Notes under the pieces: generated by a model
What the model was told of the DNA's origin: nothing
The model's database searches: none
Seen by the model: the letters and a program-made list of their open reading frames with translations, nothing else
Shown here: one piece after another, positions 44,280 through 53,599 of the stretch
Position numbering within the stretch: the stretch's first letter is position 1
Layout: each line of letters begins with the position of its first letter
Source of the DNA: Salmonirosea aquatica
GTDB lineage: Bacteria > Bacteroidota > Bacteroidia > Cytophagales > Spirosomataceae
Assembly: GCF_009296315.1 (NCBI RefSeq)
Contig: NZ_WHLY01000002.1
Location: 1,984,001 to 2,048,000 of the forward strand
Length of the DNA: 64,000 nt
Direction of reading: 5' to 3'
Position numbers and translations under genes: made by a program

Positions 44280-44876
44280 TCAATTCATATCTTGTAAAAC
44301 ATCCGAAGCTTTGTCGAAATACGCCTTGACCGCCTGTTTCTGGTCCAGGGTCAGTACGTCGGGATCGATGGCCGCCGAGGCTTGCCGGAGTTCGTCCACT
44401 TCACCGCTGAGTTGTGGGTACTGTGCTTGCTGCATATTCTGCAGCGTGGTGGTCACCATATCCGTGGCCTTCCGAATGCTATTGGCGTGGGACGTTTCAA
44501 AAGGATCAGTGGCAATTTTGTCCGCGTATTCCTTCACCTGGTTCAGATCCGTAGTTGCGTCATAGCCGATCTGGTCTGCCTTGGCTTTTACCGCCTCCGC
44601 AAGCCGGGTGAGGGCTTCATTGGCGTAGCTATGATCCAGCCCCATTTTATCGGGATCGTTCTTCACGTATTGCACGTAGCTGGCCACCGCTGGGTCCGGG
44701 TTAGAACTGGTACCTGCATTTGTATTATCAATCAGGTCGGTGGTTTCCTGATCGTTTTCTGCCAATCTATCGTCATTGTCGTACATAAATACATAAGCGA
44801 GCAATGCCAACACCACCAGTGCAGCCAGAAGCCAGGGCCAGATTGGTTTTTTCTTTTCGATTTTTATTTCAGCCAT
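44280..44876 (-). CDS. Single-helix membrane-anchored protein of unknown function
   Basis: 198 residues. A Lys-rich cytoplasmic start (AEIKIEKKKPIW), one helix (PWLLAALVVLALLAYVFMY), an acidic Asn/Asp/Thr linker, then a helical domain of about 130 residues (YVQYVKNDPDKMGLDHSYANEALTRLAEAVKAKADQIGYDA). That domain resembles the periplasmic helical-bundle proteins that accompany PRC-barrel genes. No family name can be assigned with confidence. First gene of a two-gene operon with the PRC-barrel protein. Confidence 0.65.
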   Translation of the reverse strand: MAEIKIEKKKPIWPWLLAALVVLALLAYVFMYDNDDRLAENDQETTDLIDNTNAGTSSNPDPAVASYVQYVKNDPDKMGLDHSYANEALTRLAEAVKAKADQIGYDATTDLNQVKEYADKIATDPFETSHANSIRKATDMVTTTLQNMQQAQYPQLSGEVDELRQASAAIDPDVLTLDQKQAVKAYFDKASDVLQDMN

Positions 44877-45396
44877 AGTAGTAATCGTTAATGATAGTAA
44901 AATAATGTATTATGTATCTTATTTTACATTAAATGACTACAAACACCATTCCTTCCTCGGAGGTACCCTGTCTAAAAAGGACCATTTACACCCATAAGGA
45001 ACCATTTTTTGGGCAGGTACCCACATCTTATTCCAGCTAAAATCGCCTATATAAACCCATAAGGAGCTTTTTGGCGGGGTATCATCCATTCTTCCCTCTG
45101 GTATTTACACGACCCCTTATCTACCTTACCTGACGTATAGGGGTCGCTGTGGTATTTACCGGACAAAGGTTGGAAGAACGTTCCCACCTAACTGCCGTCG
45201 GATATTGACTATTCTTAATTAACCGACAATCAATCGATTACGAATCCAAAGCGTTTTGTGCTATTCTATTCTTTCGGAATCCGGTATATATAAGGTCCTC
45301 ACGATCGGCACACTTATTTTTTCAAACCTCCCAGGATGCACTCTTATCGGGAGTGGAATGCCAATAGAGCTATGTATCATTATTCATCAACAAACT
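44877..45396. other. 520-bp gap with direct and inverted repeats
   Basis: No gene supported. Near the left end, 9-bp arms GTAAAATAA/TTATTTTAC (44897-44905, 44919-44927). A direct repeat CCCATAAGGA at 44991-45000 and 45056-45065, each followed by a T-rich run and GGGC/GGCG, 65 bp apart. TGGTATTTAC occurs at 45099-45108 and 45150-45159. Between them is an imperfect dyad CGACCCCTTAT/ATAGGGGTCG (45110-45120, 45137-45146). The frame that opens at 45256 runs into the SDR gene but has no gene-like N-terminus. Confidence 0.6.
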
Positions 45397-46248
45397 ATGA
45401 AACGACTAGAAGGAAAAGTGGCTATTGTGACGGGAGCCGGAACGGGGATTGGAGAGGCGATTGCCCACAAATTTGCGCTGGAAGGCGCTGCACTGGTGTT
45501 GAACGGATTGCCCGACGACCCCGTCGTCGATGTAGCCAGCACACTCACCCAACGCGGCTATAAGGCGGTAGCCTATGTGGGTGATGTATCGGAAGAAACG
45601 CACGCCCAGGCCTGTGTGCAACTGGTACTTGATACCTACGGAAGGCTGGATATTTTGATCAACAATGCGGGGATGTTTTTGGATACCAGCGAAATGCAGG
45701 ATTACGACACGCTGGTATTCGACCAGCTTTTGAAAAATAACCTGCGTTCGGCTTTCCTAATGACCAAATACGCTTTACCCCTTTTGCAGAAAAGTAGGGG
45801 GAACATTGTTTCGGCGGGCTCCGAAGCGGGCTTCAACGGTCTGGCCCAAAACGCCCCTTACGGCGGCACCAAAGGCTTTATGCACGCATTTATGAAAGGG
45901 GTAGCCGTAGAACAGGCTCAATATGGCGTACGCGCCAACTGCGTGTGCCCCGGCGCCATCGATACCGCCTGGACGCACAAAGAAACGGGCTCGATGGACA
46001 AGAAAATGGAAAAAACGCTGGTGCAGGCGACGCCCATGGCCCGCCGGGGTACCCCCGAAGAAATGGCCAATGTGTATGCTTTCCTCGCGTCAGATGAAGC
46101 CAGCTACGTCACTGGAGCGCTGTGGCTGGCCGATGGCGGCGTCACGGTAGCCAAAGGCCCCGTGGGCGACCTGGTACCTAAAGAATTAAAAAAAGAACCC
46201 AAGGGTATTCTGGAGCTGAATCACGAGCGGGACAGCGTCCGTGCCTGA
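45397..46248 (+). CDS. Short-chain dehydrogenase/reductase (SDR)
   Basis: 283 residues from the ATG at 45397. A Rossmann fold with the cofactor motif TGAGTGIGEA and NNAG in ILINNAGMF. The catalytic Tyr and Lys are in APYGGTKGF (YxxxK), and the Ser is before it (IVSAGSEAG). The C-terminus carries an extra charged tail (VPKELKKEPKGILELNHERDSVRA) beyond the usual SDR end. An NAD(P)-dependent oxidoreductase of unknown substrate. Preceded by the repeat-rich gap and followed by a hairpin terminator. Confidence 0.92.
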   Translation: MKRLEGKVAIVTGAGTGIGEAIAHKFALEGAALVLNGLPDDPVVDVASTLTQRGYKAVAYVGDVSEETHAQACVQLVLDTYGRLDILINNAGMFLDTSEMQDYDTLVFDQLLKNNLRSAFLMTKYALPLLQKSRGNIVSAGSEAGFNGLAQNAPYGGTKGFMHAFMKGVAVEQAQYGVRANCVCPGAIDTAWTHKETGSMDKKMEKTLVQATPMARRGTPEEMANVYAFLASDEASYVTGALWLADGGVTVAKGPVGDLVPKELKKEPKGILELNHERDSVRA

Positions 46249-46265
46249 TGGTACTTTGTCTGCTG

Positions 46266-46307
46266 AAAACGGCCGATGGATTCAATGAATGAAACATCGG
46301 CCGTTTT
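46266..46307 (+). terminator. Terminator of the SDR gene
   Basis: A 13-bp stem (46266-46278 with 46295-46307, AAAACGGCCGATG and complement) with a 16-base loop and T run. Confidence 0.85.
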
Positions 46308-46376
46308 TCATGGTTGTGATCATGTACCCCACCAATCTGAAACACTTTTTTTTAATCCTATACCCCACCCAAATCT

Positions 46377-46808
46377 ATGTGGATCGTTTTTGCCCTTTTG
46401 GCAGCACTGGCGGCCGGAGCCTCTGTGGTTCTTTCTAAAGCCGGACTCAAAAACCTGGACGCGACGCTGGCGTTCGCTATCCAATCCATCTTCATTCTGC
46501 TCATAACCTGGACCGCCACGATCTGGCAGAAAAACCTTTCGGATATTTCCAGCATCGACAAGCGTACCTGGCTTTTTCTGATTGGGGCGGGCGTGGCTAC
46601 CACGCTTTCTTCCCTGTTCACCTTCCGGGCTCTTAAGCTAGGCGATGCCTCGCTCGTGAGTTCGTTGGAACGACTGTCATTGGTTTTTGCCGTACTATTT
46701 GCCGTACTTTTTCTCAAAGAAAAGCTCAACTGGCAGGTAGTGCTGGGGGTTCTACTGATGATCGGCGGCGCGGTACTGATCGGTGTTTCGCAGCAGTCGG
46801 CTGAATAG
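46377..46808 (+). CDS. EamA-family half-size transporter
   Basis: 143 residues with four or five hydrophobic helices, about half the size of a normal ten-helix DMT exporter. The signatures LLAALAAGASVVLSKAGLKNLDATLAFAIQ and the GDASLVSSLERLSLVFAVLFAVLFLKEKLNWQVVLGVLLMIGG end mark EamA. It probably works as a homodimer in the inner membrane. Substrate unknown. Converges on the M61 gene. Confidence 0.9.
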   Translation: MWIVFALLAALAAGASVVLSKAGLKNLDATLAFAIQSIFILLITWTATIWQKNLSDISSIDKRTWLFLIGAGVATTLSSLFTFRALKLGDASLVSSLERLSLVFAVLFAVLFLKEKLNWQVVLGVLLMIGGAVLIGVSQQSAE

Positions 46809-46815
46809 CCGTGCA

Positions 46816-46855
46816 AACCGAAAGACGCGCAGGGTACCCTGCGCGTCTTTCGGTT
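46816..46855. terminator. 40-bp perfect palindrome with GGTACC at the centre
   Basis: Arms 46816-46835 and 46836-46855 are exact complements without a loop (AACCGAAAGACGCGCAGGGT). The centre is GGTACC. It sits between convergent EamA and M61 genes. There is no T run on either strand, so termination strength is uncertain. Confidence 0.8.
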
Positions 46856-46879
46856 CTAAGATTCTCTTTTCCAATTAGT

Positions 46880-48742
46880 TCATGCGCCCATCTTTCCCAT
46901 CCAGGCATTGCGGAGTTGCAATTCCTGCGGCGTGGGGTTGGCTTTGGGGGTGAGCGTGGGATATGGAACTATAGCATCGCGCAGGTCGGCGGTGAGTTCT
47001 ACTTCTTTGGTCTCATCCGCGGATACCTTACGCTTAACCGTAAATGATACGGTATCACCCGCCTTAAACTTCTCGTCGTAGCTCTGTAGCACGGTGGCGT
47101 AAGTCTCCATGGTGAAGGGCTGTCCGTTGATAGCCACGATCTGATCCATCGGCTCCAGGCCCAGGCGCTTGCCCAGATCGGTGGCCTCGCTGATGCTTGA
47201 AATCATGATGTTCTTGGTACCGGGCATCAGCGCAAAACCCACGCCAAAGGCTTTTTCCACTTCTTTCTTCTCACCGTTGGGATCGTAGGTGATCCCGATG
47301 GCATCGAATAGTTCGCCCAGCGGTAGCGGCTCGCCGCCTTCTACGTACCTTCTGAAAAAGTCGCGCATCTCGGGGTAGGTGAGTTCGGTGATTTTATCAA
47401 ACAGCTCGTCGTCTTTGAACGATTTGTGTTTGCCGTAGGTCTTGGCCAGATCACGCATCAGGTCTTTGGTACCGTACTTGCCGCCGGAAAGTTGACGAAG
47501 CTTGAGATCCAGGCTCAGGCCAATCAGCGCCCCTTTTTCGTATACATTGGGGTACTCGTCCTTATAGGTATCCAGCACTTCCTGCGACATGGTCGTGAAC
47601 GACAGGGTATCATTGTGCCGCGTGCGCGAATTCTCGATTTTATCCATTTGCCGATCCAGGTAGGTAGGCAAGTCAATAAGGCCCGCCTGCAGCTGCGCGT
47701 GGTGGGCGGCGTATTCGGTCAGGCCCTCGTACAGCCACAAGTGCCGCGACATTTTGGGGTTGATATAATCGAAGTTGCCGATTTCCTCGCTGTGGATGCT
47801 CAACGGGGTCAGGATGTGAAAAAATTCGTGCGCAGCGATGTCCTTGATGGATTTGGACAACTGCTCCTCCGAAAAGGTTTCGGGTAGGTAATAGAACGAC
47901 GACTGCGCGTGCTCCAGGGCACCGTAGCGGGTCAAGTCCTGGCGGTCGGACATATAGATGATGAAGGCATACTTGTCGATGGGCAAGGTACCCCCCAGGT
48001 AGTCCTTCTGCGCTTCCAGTGTGGGTTTGATGTCGGCGGCCAGATCCTTGGTAGCGAATTTATTGTTGGGAGAAAACACCGACACCAGAATGTCCGCATT
48101 CCCTACCTTCAGCCACACGGTGTCGGGGCGGTTGTACATCAGAGGCGCGTCGGCCAGGGCGTGGTAATCGTCCGTGACGAACACATCCTTGTTGCTGGCC
48201 GCATCTTTATTCTGGTTCACCAGCGAGGTAGAGCCGTAGAAGCCCTGGGGCTTGGTGATGCTGACGCGGTAGGGTAGCTTTTCCATGTCCTGAAAGTACC
48301 CGAAAAAGCCGAAGGAATTCAGTACGAAGATCCGATCCTGCTCGATGTCGGTGCCACTGGGTTCGAATACGTCTTCCGTGATTTCGGGAGTATCCCAGGT
48401 ATCGTCAACCTGGTACGAAATCCGGGCCAGTTTCTTGGCCTTGCTGATTTTCCAGCTGTTTTTGTCCAGCTTCTCCACTTTGAGGGCGCGGCCTTTCTTA
48501 TCAAACGCCTTAAAATTGCTGGCATACGAGCCGTAATTATTGATGGAATAGGTACCCGGCACTACCCTGGGCAAGTGGTAGGTGGCCGTCTTCTGCCGAA
48601 TCGGGGGAGTATCCAGATTCACGGTCAGTTTGTCGTCCTGGGGCTGCGTAAGATCGACGGAAAACTGGTACTCTTTCTGGGCGAATCCCGAAAAGCTGGC
48701 CGTGAGCAGCGCCAGCAGGAAAACATATTTCGCTTGTTTCAT
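46880..48742 (-). CDS. M61-family metallopeptidase with PDZ domain
   Basis: 620 residues. A signal peptide (FLLALLTASFSGFAQ) precedes an N-terminal beta domain. The zinc site is H305-E-F-F-H309 with the third ligand in LWLYEGLTEYAAHH. A PDZ domain near the end carries GVGFALMPGTKNIMISSISEATDLGKRLGLEPMDQIVAINGQP. This is glycyl-aminopeptidase-like and periplasmic. A matching -7 element TACGTTTG lies about 50 bases upstream. Confidence 0.93.
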   Translation of the reverse strand: MKQAKYVFLLALLTASFSGFAQKEYQFSVDLTQPQDDKLTVNLDTPPIRQKTATYHLPRVVPGTYSINNYGSYASNFKAFDKKGRALKVEKLDKNSWKISKAKKLARISYQVDDTWDTPEITEDVFEPSGTDIEQDRIFVLNSFGFFGYFQDMEKLPYRVSITKPQGFYGSTSLVNQNKDAASNKDVFVTDDYHALADAPLMYNRPDTVWLKVGNADILVSVFSPNNKFATKDLAADIKPTLEAQKDYLGGTLPIDKYAFIIYMSDRQDLTRYGALEHAQSSFYYLPETFSEEQLSKSIKDIAAHEFFHILTPLSIHSEEIGNFDYINPKMSRHLWLYEGLTEYAAHHAQLQAGLIDLPTYLDRQMDKIENSRTRHNDTLSFTTMSQEVLDTYKDEYPNVYEKGALIGLSLDLKLRQLSGGKYGTKDLMRDLAKTYGKHKSFKDDELFDKITELTYPEMRDFFRRYVEGGEPLPLGELFDAIGITYDPNGEKKEVEKAFGVGFALMPGTKNIMISSISEATDLGKRLGLEPMDQIVAINGQPFTMETYATVLQSYDEKFKAGDTVSFTVKRKVSADETKEVELTADLRDAIVPYPTLTPKANPTPQELQLRNAWMGKMGA

Positions 48743-48794
48743 TCAGTAAATGGAATTGTGGTTAATAAGAAGTCCCATGCGGGTATCGGCAATA

Positions 48795-48802
48795 CAAACG
48801 TA
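48795..48802 (-). promoter_or_regulatory. Putative M61 promoter, -7 element TACGTTTG
   Basis: The minus strand reads TACGTTTG (TAnnTTTG), leaving a leader of about 45 bases before the start at 48742. No standard-spaced -33 TTTG seen. Confidence 0.4.
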
Positions 48803-48938
48803 AAAGAAACAGCAATATAATATAGTAAGGTTCTGCTTCTATGATAAATAGCGTATTTCGATCAATAGCATATTTCGGGTCAGTAGCAGAGCCGGGTGGG
48901 GGTACGTGTTTTCTTCCGATCTCTACCTATCTGGCGTC

Positions 48939-49004
48939 TTACTTTTTTACTTTCTTCGTATTACTTTTTTACTTTCTTCGTATTACTTTTTTACTTTCTT
49001 CGTA
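48939..49004. repeat. Three perfect tandem copies of a 22-bp unit at the 3' end of the hybrid kinase
   Basis: Copies at 48939-48960, 48961-48982 and 48983-49004, all identical (TTACTTTTTT...TTCGTA). The last one is the final six codons plus stop of the kinase gene read on the minus strand (TKKVKK-stop). The other two repeat that coding tail beyond the stop codon. A recent slippage or duplication event is likely. Confidence 0.9.
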
Positions 49005-52000
49005 CGGCCTTTGGGCTGCACCAGCGGCAGGATGATCCGAAACTCCGCACCGTCGTTTTTCTTGCTTAGGGCCGAGATTTTACCCTGGTGGAATTCCACG
49101 ATTTTTTTGCAAAGGGCCAGGCCAATGCCGCTTCCGCCGTACAGGTCAACCTGGTGGAGGCGTTTGAAGATGGTGAATACCTGCTCCTCGTACTTCTGTT
49201 CAAAGCCGATGCCGTTGTCTTTCACCCTGATTTCAACGAAGGTCGGCGACTCTCCGATTTTGTTGGGGGAAGGTGGGTGCAGGTCGGCGGTTTCTAACTT
49301 CGAGAGTACCCGCGATGTAATCGTAATTACAGAAGGCACCCCCTCTTTCGAGAATTTCAGGGCATTGCCGATGAGGTTGTAGAAAAGCTGGTTGATCTGG
49401 AACGGAATTGCTTCCAGCGTGGGAAGATTTTCGTAGGTGATCGTCGCGTTTTTTTCGGCAATCATCAATTCCAGATCGTTGACCACGGTGTTGAGCGTCT
49501 CGTTCAAATCCGTCGGTGTCAAAAGCCTGGCGTGATGGGTGAGGCGGGAATAATCGAGCAGGTCGCTGATGAGCCGGCTCATCCGGTGTGATGCCTCCTC
49601 GATCTTGTCCAGGTATACCTGAGACTCTTGCGTCAGTTGATGCCTGTCGGTTTCCTGCAAACGGCTGCTCAGCAGGAGTATTTTCCGGAGTGGCTCCTGC
49701 AAATCGTGACTGGCGGCCCGCGCAAACTCCCCCAGCCGGACATTGACCTGCTGTAGCTCATCCACCTGCGCTGCCAGCTGTTCGCTGAATAGTTTCAGTT
49801 TATGTTCCGCCGTTTTCCGTTCTGTGATATCCTCCATCGCCAACAGGATCAAGCGTTCCTCACTGGCTTCATTGATAATCTGTCGGGCGTTCAGCAGCAG
49901 GGTACGTTCACCGAGTTCGGGCGATTTTAACACGATTTCAAGGTCAGCCATATGCTGGCGTTTGGGCAGGACTTTCTCCAGGTTGTCGCGCAGCTCCGGC
50001 TGATTCCAGCGGTGATTTTGTATTTCGTAAAACAATTGCCCCTCTACGTCCGTCTCCGCCATGTTGAATTTCTGGTAGAAGGACTCGTTGGCATTCCTGA
50101 TCCGTAGTTTATGATCCAGTACTACGAGCGGATGCCGGATGGTGGTGACGATGGCCTCGGCGTACAGGCGGGCGTCGTTGAGCTGCTGCTGGTTGTCGAG
50201 CAGTTCCTGGTTGATGACGGTGAGTTCCTCATTGGTACTTTGCAGCTCTTCCTTAGAGGTTTCCAGCTCTTCGTTCAGGCTCTGCATTTCCTCGTTACTG
50301 CTTTGCATCTCTTCATTGGTACTTTGCAGCTCCTCATTGACGGCCTCCATGTCTTCAGTAATCGCGCGCATGTCTTCGCGGGCCTGCGACAGTTCCTTTT
50401 CCAATTGCGCAATGCGCTCCTGAAGGTGGGTACTCTCGGCTTTTGCCTCACCCGGTTGGGCCGCAGCTTGCCCAGGTACCATTCCCTTTTCCTGAAAAAG
50501 TACCAGATAATGCGGCTCGACGGTATTGGTGAGCGGTACGATCTCGATCGAAACGAGCGATTCTTTTCCGTTGACCTTGATCGGAATATTATCCTTCCTG
50601 ACTGGCACCTCGCTTTGCCTGGCCTTATACAGGGCATTGCGCAATTCAAAAGACAACCCTTCGCGCGCCATTTTGAGCAGGTTGAAGGTAGGTTTGCCAG
50701 GCGAAGGTTCCAGAAACGGCGTGACCACGCTATGGATGTGCACGATGTCCATCTGTTCGTTCACGACGACGCTGGCGGGGGTGAATTTGGTGAGCAGAAC
50801 CGCCTCGGCACTTTTGCGGTAATCGGTCTGGGTGGCACTCGGCTTGGCGGCCCGGTGGTCTTTCTGCGCCAAGGCTTCCTCCCGCCGTTCGGTAGTCACA
50901 TGTATGAACCGACCCGGTACCGACTTGCGGGCGTATATTTTTTCCTGCTTGGTAAATAGGGTGAACAACTCGGACGAAGCTCCGGCGGTTTCAGATTTCC
51001 CAAGCAATAGAAACCCATTTTCCCGCAGTGCGTAATGAAAGGTAGTCAGGGCTTTCTTTTGCAAAAAAGGATCCATGTAGATGAGCACATTGCGGCAGCT
51101 GATTAGGTCCATGCGGGCGAAGGGCGGATCGGTCAGAAAATTGTGGGGAGCGAACACGCACATATCGCGAATCACCTTGCTTACCTCGTAGCCATCCGTA
51201 TGCCGGGTAAAATAGGTTTTGAGCTGGGCCTCAGAAACGGCCTGCACGTCATCGATGGAATATACCGCGGCCCGGGCCTTGCGGATGTTCCGTTCAGAAA
51301 GATCAGAAGCAAAAATCGAAATTTTGGTACCCGCCGCTTTACTTCCCAGAAACTCGTGCAGGCACATGGCAATGGAGTAGGCCTCCTCGCCTGTGGAGCA
51401 GCCCGCGATCCAGATCCGGATAGGCTCATCGGCCGATTTGCTTTTGAACAGGGCGGGAAACACCGTTTCGGTCAGGGCATGGAAGGTCTTGGGGTCGCGA
51501 AAAAAGGAAGTGACCGCAATGAGCATGTCCTGACACAGCGCTTCCTGCTCGTTTCGATTTTCGCGCAGGAAGTCGAAGTAGGTGGGCAGCTGGGTGTTTT
51601 TTTTACTGAGCGCCATCCGGCGGGCTATGCGGCGCCGTAGTGTAGGCTGTTTGTAATAGGTAAAGTCGACCCCGCAACGCTGACGCAAAAGCGAAAGGAT
51701 TTGTTTGAAAACCTGCTCATCGTCTTTGGGGATGCGCTCTTCTTCTTCCAGTTCGGTATAGCCGGCCTGGTAAGCCTGGCTGATTTTCCGCAGTTGTCCG
51801 GGAATCTTTTCGGGAGACAGGGTAAAATCAACCACTTCTGCCTGAAGGGCACTTTGGGGCATCCCTCCGTAGGCGGCTGATTCCCCGTCCTGCGCAAATG
51901 TGATACCCCCGTACTCCTTGATGGCTTTCAGACCGAGGGTACCGTCGCTCCCCGTGCCCGACAACACCACACCCACCGCAAAGGTACTGTGCACCTCGGC

Positions 52001-52372
52001 CAGGGAGGCAAAAAACACATCGATGGGCATGTTGGGACGTTTGGCCCGATCAAGCGGACTGAGTTTAAGTACCCCATCGGTGGCGGTCAAGATCTTGTTT
52101 TCCGGGATTATGTAGACATGGTCGGGGGCAAGGCGGATATCGTCTGTAATTTCATGGACCGGCAGGCTGGTTTCCTTAGCCAGAATTTCGGGCAGCAGGC
52201 TTTCGTGGTCGGGATTGAGGTGTTGCACCAGTACGTAGGCCATCCCCAAATCAACGGGGAGAGCCCGCAGAAACCGTTTGAAGGCATCGAGCCCACCCGC
52301 GGAAGCGCCAATCCCCACTACGGGAAAGTTTTGCGCTGAAGGCGCAGGTTCTGCTTTTTTCTTTGCTGCCAT
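48983..52372 (-). CDS. CheB-CheR-PAS-histidine kinase fusion protein
   Basis: 1129 residues from the ATG at 52372. The order is a CheB methylesterase (about 15-200; Ser24 in GASAGG, His51 in VQHLNPDHES, Asp in SGTGSDGTLG) and a CheR N-domain and methyltransferase (about 215-480; IWIAGCSTGEEAYS). A linker follows, then an S-helix coil of eight 7-residue repeats (EELQSTN-type, about 650-735). The rest is PAS (about 740-860), DHp with His near 890 in ASHDLQEP, and HATPase to 1115. No signal or membrane helix. Such hybrids signal in the cytoplasm from unknown inputs; both CheB and CheR sites look intact. No response regulator sits nearby. The gene ends in the tandem 22-bp repeat. Confidence 0.95.
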   Translation of the reverse strand: MAAKKKAEPAPSAQNFPVVGIGASAGGLDAFKRFLRALPVDLGMAYVLVQHLNPDHESLLPEILAKETSLPVHEITDDIRLAPDHVYIIPENKILTATDGVLKLSPLDRAKRPNMPIDVFFASLAEVHSTFAVGVVLSGTGSDGTLGLKAIKEYGGITFAQDGESAAYGGMPQSALQAEVVDFTLSPEKIPGQLRKISQAYQAGYTELEEEERIPKDDEQVFKQILSLLRQRCGVDFTYYKQPTLRRRIARRMALSKKNTQLPTYFDFLRENRNEQEALCQDMLIAVTSFFRDPKTFHALTETVFPALFKSKSADEPIRIWIAGCSTGEEAYSIAMCLHEFLGSKAAGTKISIFASDLSERNIRKARAAVYSIDDVQAVSEAQLKTYFTRHTDGYEVSKVIRDMCVFAPHNFLTDPPFARMDLISCRNVLIYMDPFLQKKALTTFHYALRENGFLLLGKSETAGASSELFTLFTKQEKIYARKSVPGRFIHVTTERREEALAQKDHRAAKPSATQTDYRKSAEAVLLTKFTPASVVVNEQMDIVHIHSVVTPFLEPSPGKPTFNLLKMAREGLSFELRNALYKARQSEVPVRKDNIPIKVNGKESLVSIEIVPLTNTVEPHYLVLFQEKGMVPGQAAAQPGEAKAESTHLQERIAQLEKELSQAREDMRAITEDMEAVNEELQSTNEEMQSSNEEMQSLNEELETSKEELQSTNEELTVINQELLDNQQQLNDARLYAEAIVTTIRHPLVVLDHKLRIRNANESFYQKFNMAETDVEGQLFYEIQNHRWNQPELRDNLEKVLPKRQHMADLEIVLKSPELGERTLLLNARQIINEASEERLILLAMEDITERKTAEHKLKLFSEQLAAQVDELQQVNVRLGEFARAASHDLQEPLRKILLLSSRLQETDRHQLTQESQVYLDKIEEASHRMSRLISDLLDYSRLTHHARLLTPTDLNETLNTVVNDLELMIAEKNATITYENLPTLEAIPFQINQLFYNLIGNALKFSKEGVPSVITITSRVLSKLETADLHPPSPNKIGESPTFVEIRVKDNGIGFEQKYEEQVFTIFKRLHQVDLYGGSGIGLALCKKIVEFHQGKISALSKKNDGAEFRIILPLVQPKGRTKKVKK

Positions 52373-52495
52373 CAATAAAGAACTTCATGGGTGGAATGCC
52401 TGCGAAGGTACTCATTAGAATCGAAAAACCGTCTCGGCGTGGACTTCGCCGGATTTTTATATACCCTTTCTGTAAGAAGGCAGTACCCTTTGATC

Positions 52496-53434
52496 CTACT
52501 TCTGAAAATTACGCAGCAACGAGTTGAGCTGGGTGCGGCTTTTCACGTTGGTCTTTTGATATATGCGGTGCGTGTGGTCTTTGATGGTCTGCAATGTTAC
52601 AAACAGCTGCTCCGCTATTTCCTTATTGGCCTTTCCTTGGTAAATCTCCTGGATGATTTCGCTCTCGCGGGGCGTGATTCCATAAACTTCCACAAATTTC
52701 TCAAAAGAAGGGGTACCTATGATTACAGGTACTGCGTGCGGCAAACCGATCGCTGTGGGGTCAGGCTCAGGCAAGTCCACCTGGTATATGAAGTAGGTCA
52801 CAAATGCCGTGTGCATCAGAAAGTACAACAACACAAAGAGCAATTCAACGGCGGGTATTTCCCGCAGATCAAGCAACAGCAATCCATGCAAAACGCCTAT
52901 CCCAACGACCACTACCGCCAGCACGGTTTTGGATTTCCGCTGAAGGTACCTTGCCTCGAAAAAAAACAACTGCATGGCCACCCACGTCATCAGCACCAGC
53001 ACCAGGGCACCGTACGCCTGATATAAGGTCCACGTACTTCCATAGCCGGCCACGACGAGCAAGGCCAGCAGTAGCAAAGGTACCAGGGAGGGCAGCAGAT
53101 AAGTCCGCACCGGACGGTTTGCGAGGTGTATCATCCAGAGCACCAGCATCAGCTTACTCACCAATAAGAAGGGTACGCTGAGCATGATCAGGAAACGCGC
53201 CAGAGCGGCCAGATTATCCGGCCGTAGCTCGGCAAAAAACAGGCTCCGCAACAAGATCTGACTCCACAAAGCATAAAATCCGAAGGTGTAGATCAGGATG
53301 AGGTAATACTGCAAATACCGGAGGGCGGGATACAGCCGGTATTCTTTCCGGCGGAATAGTACCAGTACGCCTCCGGCCGTCAGCCCGAGGCAGAACATAA
53401 AACAAACCCAATGGTAGAAGGTACTGGTGGCCAT
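52496..53434 (-). CDS. Seven-helix membrane protein with C-terminal LuxR DNA-binding domain
   Basis: 312 residues. Seven hydrophobic helices fill about 1-225, followed by a cytoplasmic LuxR/NarL HTH (EVYGITPRESEIIQEIYQGKANKEIAEQLFVTLQTIKDHTHRIYQKTNVKSRTQL). This is a membrane-bound transcription factor that could sense a signal in the membrane and bind DNA without phosphorylation. There is no kinase or receiver domain. It is divergent from the gene at 53600, with a perfect 15-bp inverted repeat between them (53492-53530), and lies 123 bases upstream of the CheB/CheR kinase on the same strand. Confidence 0.88.
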   Translation of the reverse strand: MATSTFYHWVCFMFCLGLTAGGVLVLFRRKEYRLYPALRYLQYYLILIYTFGFYALWSQILLRSLFFAELRPDNLAALARFLIMLSVPFLLVSKLMLVLWMIHLANRPVRTYLLPSLVPLLLLALLVVAGYGSTWTLYQAYGALVLVLMTWVAMQLFFFEARYLQRKSKTVLAVVVVGIGVLHGLLLLDLREIPAVELLFVLLYFLMHTAFVTYFIYQVDLPEPDPTAIGLPHAVPVIIGTPSFEKFVEVYGITPRESEIIQEIYQGKANKEIAEQLFVTLQTIKDHTHRIYQKTNVKSRTQLNSLLRNFQK

Positions 53435-53491
53435 ACGAAAATCAAAAGTTTACGGGCTCCAAAAATACCCATCCAAAGTATGGGAAGGGCC

Positions 53492-53530
53492 CTACTTTGG
53501 TAGTGAATTTGAAAATCACTACCAAAGTAG
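53492..53530. promoter_or_regulatory. 15-bp perfect inverted repeat between divergent genes
   Basis: CTACTTTGGTAGTGA (53492-53506) and its exact complement (53516-53530), 9 bases apart. The right arm ends 3 bases before a -33 TTG (53534). Its place next to a LuxR-type regulator gene makes it a likely operator controlling the + strand gene, the regulator gene, or both. Confidence 0.65.
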
Positions 53531-53533
53531 CTA

Positions 53534-53562
53534 TTGATGGACAGGGCTTTACCTTACTTTTG
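53534..53562 (+). promoter_or_regulatory. Bacteroidota promoter (-33 TTG, -7 TACTTTTG)
   Basis: TTG at 53534-53536 and TACTTTTG at 53555-53562 with an 18-base spacer is close to consensus. Start of transcription is expected near 53569 and the ATG is at 53600. Confidence 0.65.
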
Positions 53563-53599
53563 ACCCATTCACAATTTATTCATCAAACCCAAGGTACCC

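Noticed and set aside
50170-50420. 21-bp repeated DNA that resembled a CRISPR-like or tandem-repeat array
   Set aside because: The repeats encode the heptad coiled coil of the kinase; spacers are not unique and there are no cas genes. No CRISPR array seen in the window.
50111-50959. A 282-codon frame opposite the hybrid kinase, with Leu/Val-rich repeats
   Set aside because: It mirrors the heptad coil of the kinase; the repeated appearance comes from the antisense of EELQSTN-type codons.
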